From Oasisia sp. SBJ-2009 (taxonomy: Eukaryota; Annelida; Polychaeta; Sabellida; Siboglinidae), in NCBI GenBank assembly GCA_964017155.1, contig OZ024857.1:919701-983700 (forward strand): 64,000 bases of DNA. Direction: 5' to 3'. This document shows, piece by piece, positions 55,367-64,000 of this stretch (the first letter of the stretch is position 1; every line of letters begins with the position of its first letter). Position numbers and translations under genes: made by a program. The notes beneath the pieces were generated by a model that saw only the letters and a list, made by a program, of their open reading frames with translations, had not been told where the DNA came from and searched no databases.

Positions 55367-56349
55367 AAGCCTACGTTGGCCCAATGTTGGCCCTATCGTA
55401 CCATTGGCATAATGTTGGCGTTGGGTGAACAACGTTGGGCCAACGATGTACCGCCAACATAAATTTCAAATAAACTGAGTTTTATATTATTAATGTTGGT
55501 ACAGCGGTTGTTCAATTAATGACACAATCCACATAATTATACAGTTAAATTTTCAGTTATACAAATTTGGGCTAACGTTGGGCCAACGTTGGGCCAACGT
55601 TGGCATTTTACATTGGGCCAACGTTGGCAACATTCGTTGGGCCAACGTCATTTTCCTCGTTGGCCCTACGTTGGCCCAACATGTTGGGCCAACGTTGGCA
55701 AATTATAATCCAACGTTGGGCCAACGTTGGCATTTTACATTGGGCCAACGTTGGCAACATATGTTGGGCCAACGTAATTTTGCTCGTTGGTCCTACGTTG
55801 GCCCAACATGTTGGACAAACGTTGGGCCAACGTTGGCAAATTATAATCCAACGTTGGGCCAACATTGGCATTTTACATTGGGCCAACGTTGGCAAAACAC
55901 GTTGGGCCAACGTAATTTGGCTCGTTGGCCCTACGTTGGCCCAACATGTTGGGCCAACGTTGGGCCAACATTGGCAAATTATAATCCAATGTTGGGCCAA
56001 CGTTGGGCCAATGTTGGCATTGAGCCAATGTTGGGCCAACAGTGGCACATCCATAACCCAACGTTGGGCCAACGGTGGCACATCCATAACCCAACGTTGG
56101 CCCAACGTTGATCCAATGTTGGCCCAACATTGAGACAACATTGGCCCAACGTTGGGCCAATGTTGGATTATAATTTGCCAACGTTGGCCCAACGTTGGAT
56201 TATAATTTGCCAACGTTGGCCCAACGTTGGATCAACATGTTGGGCCAACGAGGGGCCAACGGGCAAAATGACATTGGCCCAATGTACGTTGCCAATGTTG
56301 GCCCAACATAAAATGCCAACGTTGGCCCAACGTGGGTCTGCTATCTGGG
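55367..56349. mobile_element. Palindromic GTTGGCCCAACGTTGGC element with CCCAGATAGCA termini
   Basis: About 980 bp; both ends read CCCAGATAGCA inward and nearly all the rest is diverged copies of GTTGGGCCAACGTTGGCAA, direct within each half and inverted between halves, interrupted only at 55450-55560. Frames such as GQRWANVG are translation artefacts of the repeat. Confidence 0.88.
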
Positions 56350-56435
56350 ACAGTGCTACTGATCGAAAGGGAATGTACGTGTTGTTTATGCATGTGCTCT
56401 AGCCTCTACTACTTATCAAGTAAGGTGAGTTACTG

Positions 56436-57716
56436 CACTCACCTTACTTGATTTGTCAGCTGCTTTTGATACGATTAATCATTCTATTCTAATGGATCGT
56501 TTGTCTGTGTGGTATGGTGTGTCTGGTATAGCATTAAGCTGGTTTAGATCATATCTGAGTGGTAGACACCAGAGAGTTAAGATTGGGGATTGTTTTTCGT
56601 CACCACTTAATATTTCATGTGGTGTTCCTCAGGGGTCAGTTTTGGGACCATTACTTTTTACACTGTATACTACTCCATTGAGTCTAGTGATTAATAGGCA
56701 TCATTTGAGCCATCATCTTTATGCAGATGATACTCAAATTTATATATCATTATCCACTTCAGATGCAAGTAGTTCTTTACAGCAGCTTAGAACTTGTATT
56801 GATGACATTTTTTGCTGGATGACTGAGAGTAGATTGAAGCTGAATGCTGATAAAACTGAGTTTCTTATTATTGGTACACACCGGCAGCGTGACAAAATTA
56901 AGACTCTTTTTCCTATACCCTTACTTAATCAGCATGTTATGCCTGCAGTTTCGACTAGGAATTTGGGAGTAATTTTTGATGATAAATTAAATTTTAGAGA
57001 ACACATTTCTGAAATTTGTCGAACATGTTTTTACCACATTCGTGATTTGCGGCGTATTCGTCGATATTTGCCTGTTTCTGTTGCAAAGACTATTGCAACT
57101 GCATTAGTTACTAGTAGATTAGACTATTGTAATTCACTTTTTCATAATATTGCTATTAAGGATATCACAAAACTACAACGTGTTCAAAATTGCTTAGCAA
57201 GGGTGGTGACTAGGTCTCCACGCTTTACTCCTTCTAAGCCGCTTCTAAAGTCTCTGCATTGGCTGCCTGTCCAATATCGTATAATGTTTAAGATGTGTAC
57301 CATTACTTACCAGGCACTTTCTTCTAAGCAGCCATCGTATTTACATACTTTACTTACTCCTATAAAAAAACCTATTCAACTTCGGTCATCTACTTCTGAT
57401 TTACTCTTTGTACCAAAGGTCAATACTAATATGGGGACCAGGGCTTTTGCTGTGGGTGCGCCTACTCTATGGAATATGCTTCCTTCTAGCGTGAAATCAG
57501 TTGAAAATATTGCTAAATTCCGTCGTCATTTAAAAACATATCTGTACAATCTGGCCTATCCACCATAGCTCCCTGGCGCATCAATCAATCTGATGACAAC
57601 TTGATTTGTTTACCGACTATGAGATCGATTAATCCTTTTTGTTTTGATGCGCCTCTGAGCTTGGTTTCTAAGGATATAGGTGCAATAGAAGTTAACTAAT
57701 TATTATTATTATTATT
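56436..57716 (+). mobile_element. L2/CR1-type LINE, 3' half with reverse transcriptase
   Basis: The open frame 56453-57568 begins inside the RT fingers/palm ([19 protein letters not shown]), has [18 protein letters not shown], the catalytic [10 protein letters not shown], and [14 protein letters not shown], and ends with the thumb and C-terminal [16 protein letters not shown] ... [15 protein letters not shown]. It is 5'-truncated: the endonuclease and start of RT are missing. The 3' UTR ends in (ATT)n. It is intact enough to imply recent insertion. Confidence 0.95.
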
Positions 57717-58157
57717 ACTATGAATCAATATACGTATTTGCATCAATAGAGAATAAACTGGCACCAGACCATGACCAACAGCTGGTAAACAAACGTTTAT
57801 ATATAGCCCCCCCCCCCTCCCGAAGTGTAAGACTTGAGTGCCGATATCCTCCCGTTCAGTATGCTGTTAGTTTATAATTATAACACCCTCAAAATGTGGG
57901 TGGAATGTTTAGACTGCCTTATAAGTAAAAATAAATAAAAACGTATAACATAAATTTTTATAATCATGAAACGCTGCATCATATAAAAATTTCAGTAGTC
58001 GGGCAACAGCTAATTAAGTGCAAAATATATGAGCAGACAGGCAAAACAGCTTGATCCCAGCAGCCAGCTTTAAATCTATCCTGACATGTGAGTGAGTTAA
58101 TTATTGTATAGGTACCAAATTCTTTAACGTGCATATAATATATATATATAATAATAT

Positions 58158-59330
58158 CAGAGATGGAGTACTAATTGTACTCGTGTACGAGTACTCGAGT
58201 ACGAGTACTTTTTGAGTACTCGTACTCGAGTACGAAGCAAAGTAATCGTACTCGTACTCGAGTACATTACCAAAGTAACTGTACTCACAAGTACTTCTCA
58301 CGATTAAATATTTTTCATATGAACAGTTGCAAGCAAATATATTAGACAGATAGAAATGGCCATATTAGAATTAATCTAATAAATGTAATAATAGAGGTAT
58401 TCATTTTCTATTACTGTTGAGCATTTCAGTTAGATACTCAGTCAGATTTCCCTAATTAATACCCTCTCTTCCCAGAGAAGCCACATCTCCTCACCCTCCT
58501 GCTTAGTACAAAATACAAGTTATATTGTGACAGTCCCTGGGAAGCACTGTAGGAGATAAGCATCCCCTAACAACTTGCTTTGTAACTTTAGCAGCCATGC
58601 CACAGCTGGTGTCTTCCTGTTATAGCTACTTCCCGTTATAGTTCTTTTTTATTCCCGTTATAGCTGCTAATACATTTTGACAGTTGAACTAGTCCCATTG
58701 TAGCTACTTTTCTATTTCTCCATTTTACAATGTAACAAGATAAGAGAGCATTAACTATTTCATCTCCATCCAACTGATGTCCATGAGGGGATGTGTGTCC
58801 CACTGAGGAATTTCAATAGTCAAGTGATAATTTTTAACAAGTACTGTGTGGAGACATGGCTTGGTGATGATTCAAAGATCTCCATGGACATGTGGAATGT
58901 CTACACAGAAACTGACAAATGGACAAACAACCATGTTGAGGGATGGAATTCAAAGTTTGCGAAAGTGGTAGGGAAACACCATCCTAACATCTTCCAGTTC
59001 ATGGTTGCAGAAATCTTACAGTAATCTGAAATAGTTAATGCTCCCTGTTGCTGTCCCCTTCTGAATTGTGTAATTAAATAACTAGCTGTAACGGTACTAG
59101 TTTGCCGGTCAAACTTAACGAGTAGTTATAACGGGAAAAAACTGTAGCTATAATGGGAAGTAGCTATAACGGGAAGTAGCTATAACGGACCTAGACCCTG
59201 TTTGCTGTGTCAGTATGGTGTGAATGACTGGGCAGTTAGTTGCTAAATCTCTGTCCATTATGTTTAAGTGCAAACTATAAACCTGTCTAACCACCCATAA
59301 AATGACAAAAGACAAGTTTCATATATAAGG
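58158..59330. mobile_element. Second hAT relative of the e1 element, split by an insertion
   Basis: Starts CAGAGATGGAGTACTAATTG with GTACTCGAGTAC clusters and follows the 45486 element for 450 bp, breaks at about 58617 and resumes at about 59200 (GTGTCAGTATGGTGTGAATG). Its far terminus was not found. Confidence 0.75.
58617..59189 (+). mobile_element. MULE-like element nested in the hAT relative
   Basis: Inverted ends GTTATAGCTACTTCCCGTTA, with extra copies of the same motif inside each end. It holds a 78-codon frame (58791-59024) with DKWTNNHVEGWNSKFAKVVG and HHPNIFQFM, which matches the C-terminal TNNxVEGWN...HPN motif of MULE-type transposase-like proteins. The upstream catalytic part is missing. 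Confidence 0.65.
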
Positions 59331-61455
59331 CATTTTTTTAGGATATTACAAATTAAGTTAACGTAAAAAACTTTCTCACTTATATTGCAAAGTTAGCTGT
59401 GTGACTGAGATAAATTATTGTCAATGCTTCTTAGCATATTATTTACAACCACAATCATACACATTCACTAGCTCGATACTACACGCTCTGTACTAGCTAA
59501 TCCCACTAAGTCACCCGTCTACATATGAAGGCCAACCTAAGTTGACACCTTCAAATACCAGTTACCAAGGTGGGTGCATCTAATAAAATGCGTCAGTGAA
59601 TACCAATCATCTAGTAAATACGCAGCAAGGTAGAATTAGAGCACACTAGGCTGAATCCTTATGCAATGTTTTGATTGTGGGTTGCAAATACTGAATACAA
59701 TAGGAGGTAAACACAAGAGGAGGCTAGGGGTAGCAACTATTATATGCCAAGCCAATATTGATGTCTACCCAAGCTCCAAACACAGTTCTTCGGTGACCTC
59801 TCGAAACATGTACAAACCACACAATGATAAACACCTAGGCTCCATCTCTCTTCTAAGTGAGATGTGTCACCTCTTACAGTAATTGATGTACCCTTTATTG
59901 TTTAAAGGGCTAAACATATAATAATTAAAATATTTCTTATATCAAACACATTTTAGGCGCCATCAGCTACATTAAGAAATAAAAGAAATAAAAAGAAAAA
60001 TTGTAAGAATTGCTAAGCCTAGGCTAAGTCAAAAACTAAAGTACAAAGAAAGGAGAGTCCCAATTTTAACAACACTGCTTTATTTAATCAGAAAACTTTG
60101 AACCAGGGCCAACACTGGTAAAAAAAATTGAGACTCCTATGCCTGTTAGAGGGAGGAAGCCATTATTATATTGATCTCTTTGACTTAGCGTTTAGTTCTT
60201 GGAGAACACAAACATTTCTTTCTCAATGTTTCTTCCTTGACCTGGCTGAATTAAACTGACTGCTGGTGTATTTGAAGTTTTGAACTGACAACTGGACTAA
60301 TGGTAACCACATCAATTTTCTTAACTCTTGTATGGCGCATTAATGGGTGTATTAATTAATATTTAAATTCCCTGATGCTTTATGTGCACGAGCTATTGCT
60401 AACATTTTAAGTTTGAAAGCCAAAATCTGTGTATTTTCTAAAGCTAGTTCACTTATGGTTAGTCCTTGTTTCTTATGTACACATATACATCTTTTCCTCC
60501 CACCCCGTTCTCTTGCATTGTGAGGAATTTTAACTAGAGGTTGGTAGGGTCACATGTGCTAGCTAAATATAGGACATTTCAGTTGATAATCGCTATTTCT
60601 GGTAAGAATGGCTCCGCCCTTCCTCCTAAATCCTAATTTATTAGGATGTTGCTTAGGGAGCTTACCAGGGAAGAATGTTGGGACAGCTTTCTTTTTATGA
60701 TCATGTAGAAGTTTAAGTAAATTACCCTTTTTACCTTTATTTGTTGAATCACAATAAGTCAAAATACTAGTTTAAATCGTGCTGCATTTAAATCCAGACG
60801 AGAGGGTCTGTCTGAAAGTATGTGATAAGTTGGCTATTTATAATAAGTAAATAAGACAGTTTATTACTAAGTAACATTAAAAATGCACAAGGATTTCTTT
60901 TGCATTGTGGCTCTTATTCACACCTCCATCATGCATCCAACATCAAACTATTTACACTACCTACACAGGCAGTATTTACAGCTCCACCTGTAAAACTATC
61001 TTCACTACCTACACCTCCAATACTTGTAGATCCATTGCTCTGTGCTGTGGTATGGATGAATAACTGTCAACCAAGTCAAGTTCACATAAATTTAAATGCC
61101 TCAAAATGCTCTTGTAAATCACAACTGAGTTATAAATAATGTGTGTACATTCAGGAGTATACATGAATATACAATTCCAAAGCCAGGCCACGTTCAAATT
61201 ATTTTGCAAATAAAGACCAGTTCTAGTGGACGCAACACATACGAAATGATACATGATGCGGCGCTAAAATTTGCAGCAAAATCAATTTTCCTTAACATAT
61301 TGATGATGTTGATATACCAATTATTCTATGAATTAATGCATTGTTTGTTGAAAGTAAGTTGAACTTTAGCAATATCTTAACGGGTACCTTCGTTCGTAGC
61401 TTCGACTATATTTTTTATGGGAGACGTGTCGTAGACGTCATACTCATAGACATAG
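59331..61455. other. No recognised gene
   Basis: Short open frames occur on both strands but without domains, splice support or terminal repeats that I can identify. Confidence 0.45.
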
Positions 61456-61456
61456 C

Positions 61457-61706
61457 GTGTGGGTACCTTTCATCGACAAAGTCCCTAAATCCCCTAATGA
61501 TCGACCGTTTCATAAATTATGCAATAAATGTATGCGCCCATGACATCAGTTTGCGTGTTTGTTTACACATATACAATTACGTTGGTACAGTAACAGTCAA
61601 CCCCAAAAATAACACGCAAACTGATGTCATGGGCGCATCCATTTATTGCATTTATGAAACGGTCGATCATTACATTAGGGACCCTGTCGATGAAAGGTAC
61701 CCACAC
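61457..61706. repeat. Near-perfect 95-bp inverted repeat with 50-bp loop
   Basis: Left arm from GTGTGGGTACCTTTCATCGA to about 61556, right arm 61608-61706 its inverse. A probable foldback MITE; no obvious target duplication. Confidence 0.9.
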
Positions 61707-62265
61707 TCATTGTGGCCCACAGTGCCACACGCTAGTCAGTTACTTGTTAGTCAGTGTAGCGGCACCGTCTGCTGATATTCCTAACATAAATACCTACTTT
61801 CTACCTGATGATCGTTTTTCAGCGTATTGTTGATTATTTGTCAAAGATGTATCAATTCGTCAGTATCTGGTAATAATCATTTACTGGCTGTAAAATGTGA
61901 ATACGCTTCACGTAGGTCAATTTATGAACTTTATTATAGTACAACCCATAAAGGGCAAAATAATAATCCGAGGAAGTACGTATGCCGCTGCGAAGGGGTT
62001 ATAACATTATTTTACTCGCTCATCTCGCTCATCACCACAATTGCCTTATCACCCATATGCTAGCCAGAATTGTACTACACCCCTGTATTTTATTTTACGA
62101 TAGTTCATTACCTTGGAATTACCACATGTATGGTATAATACACATACAATTATATACATTGATACATTGTTGTTTCAATATGCATGCCTCATTGTCATTG
62201 ACAATAAACTATCTTAATTACCTAGGCGAAGGCCACTGACACCTCAACAGTCAACTCCTCGTCTA

Positions 62266-62267
62266 CA

Positions 62268-62351
<84 letters not shown>

Positions 62352-62352
62352 C
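62266..62352. repeat. (ACGC)n microsatellite
   Basis: About 21 tetranucleotide units, almost pure. The rest, 62353-64000, is AT-rich with no recognised gene. Confidence 0.97.
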
Positions 62353-64000
62353 AGAAACATTGTTTTACAATATTAAAATTGGTGTAAGTATTGATTTTTT
62401 TCAAAAGTAACCAATTACATAGTACTGGATCTTTTCTCAATTATTGTTTTCAATGTAATTACTGAAAGGACGATCGATAATTATAAAAGACATAAAATGG
62501 CATGATAACTGTATGATATCCGAACATTTTAATATCTACTATTTATCAACTATTGTATTATTTATTTATTTTAACTTGTAATATAGTTAATTTTGTCAGT
62601 ATTAGTATTTTAGTATTATTAAGACTAATATTAATTATTTATATTGAAAACATTACATTGATTAATTAATTTTACAACTACATCTACTTTTTAACTGTAG
62701 GGTAATCTCCACATTCCTATAAAGTGTAACGCGCCTCTGAATGGTTTTATTGCTAGATATATGGCGTAAACAAATACTGTTAATTATTATAATAATTTAT
62801 TGTTATTATGACCAGCACATGTGATTGGCGGAATCAGCTCTGTGGCACTTATTGTGAATTTTTATATTAATTTAACATTACATATAAATAGTACTCCGCA
62901 TTCTATTGTCCACTATTCTAGTATAATCGATAATCCTGAAAGCTAATGGAACCGGAAGGTAATTAGCGCCACCCCACACCGCGCGCGCCCATTGCTTATC
63001 TATATATAGATAAGAGGAGGTACCAACTCGCCAACTTTAAAGGACAAAAAAAGTTAACTGTTTCGTGGCATACACCTAATAGAGTTAATATAAAGTAACA
63101 ATTTCCACATATACTCAATTATTTAACGCCAGCGGTTTACCAGAATTTTTTTTTTTTACACCCAGCCATCCAAATACTATGCGCTACCCCATCTTAGACG
63201 AAGAATGACGTCACGACGGTGATCGAGGCGCTCTCCACGTAGATTCCTTGCATGGGGTTTGGCTGTTGTCATGAAATGGCTGCAACTCGGCAACGCGCGT
63301 AACATGCTGATGACGGTAAATATAAAGTTGTCTATTATTGTTATCGCTTAAATCACCCCATCAACTGATGATACATGTCTACATCAAAGCATTTCTCCTC
63401 AAAATGGACCGCGCAAAGTGAACTGTACTTGGACTGGAAGGATATGCAAATAATACATCAAGTTAAAGAGAGGCAGGAGCAGACTTGAAAATCCGAAGAT
63501 GAAGTATCTTAATTTATTATGTATTTTTGTCTATGGCTATGTTTATTTTCAATCATCTAAATATGGCAAGACAAGAAACAAACAAGTTTGAAATAATAAT
63601 AGCTAGGGTAATATACTTGTGTTTTGGTATATAATAGAAATGTCTTTAATCAATGAGACAACTTTGGGGCAAACACCTCATTAATACTTCTCACTTGGGA
63701 TAGTCATGACAGTGGGGATATCTCGTAGGCAATTACCACCTGTTTTAAAACATCATTTAACTCCTCAGTAACTGATAATCTATATAGATCTATGGTAGTC
63801 CTGGCCTGAGTGACGCAGGCTTTAACATATAAACACGTTTTTCACATGCATCTTTCCATCTATAATGTGTTCTGGTGATGACACTTTTCAAACATACATG
63901 AAATTCAAACTTATATTGGCATTTGGCTAAATACCGATGACACATCGATTAATGGTCTTGTCATAATATTTTATGATCTCATGCATACCGAGCGATAATA

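Noticed and set aside
55578..56213. Overlapping frames reading GQRWANVG-type repeats
   Set aside because: Translation of the palindromic GTTGGCCCAAC transposon; both strands give the same kind of frame.
60559..60762. Minus-strand frame containing KKAVPTFFPGKLPKQHPNKL
   Set aside because: No recognised domain or splice context; could be a decayed mobile element but cannot be supported.

Overview
The window is animal nuclear DNA. It has spliced genes with GT-AG introns and dense interspersed repeats: tRNA-derived SINEs, L2/CR1-type LINEs, a probable Penelope-like remnant, hAT, TTAA-flanked and MULE-type DNA transposons. Microsatellites and minisatellites are also abundant. Repeat content, intron sizes and divergence of the host proteins suggest a marine invertebrate; I cannot name the species or phylum from the sequence. 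No operon, CRISPR, prophage or plasmid feature is present.

Two host genes are recognisable, arranged tail to tail. On the plus strand (about 3.6-9.5 kb) are the last exons of a TERF2IP/RAP1-like gene: a possible BRCT fragment, a RAP1-type Myb domain split over two exons, and a charged last exon ending in TAG at 9529. On the minus strand (about 47.1 down to 16.0 kb) are 27 proposed exons of topbp1, reconstructed by matching BRCT and linker segments to the TopBP1 family and checking that intron phases agree. They cover BRCT4 to BRCT8 and the ATR-activating region, including its conserved Trp-Asp-Asp motif, and end in TAA at 16020-16022. Exons for BRCT0-3 were not found and probably lie beyond the right edge or are hidden among repeats. 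Both families act in chromosome maintenance.

Layout: 0-3.4 kb, transposon debris (LINE, two hAT MITEs, SINE); 3.6-9.5 kb, RAP1-like gene; 9.5-16 kb, repeat-poor to repeat-rich intergenic DNA; 16-47 kb, topbp1, whose introns hold most of the tandem arrays; 47-64 kb, transposon-rich DNA with an L2 reverse transcriptase, several complete TIR elements with clear target-site duplications, a large A-S-A'-S' palindrome and a palindromic GTTGGCCCAAC element.

The most unusual signal is that many minisatellites in topbp1, and one in the RAP1-like gene, are built from the exon-intron junction itself. Their units carry the last exon bases plus a consensus 5' splice site, or they abut a 3' splice site, so a single exon is followed by 4 to about 85 copies of its own donor. 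In addition, a 1.5 kb hAT element with a perfect 8-bp target duplication sits inside a topbp1 exon, and its terminus supplies a consensus splice donor in the phase required by the next exon.
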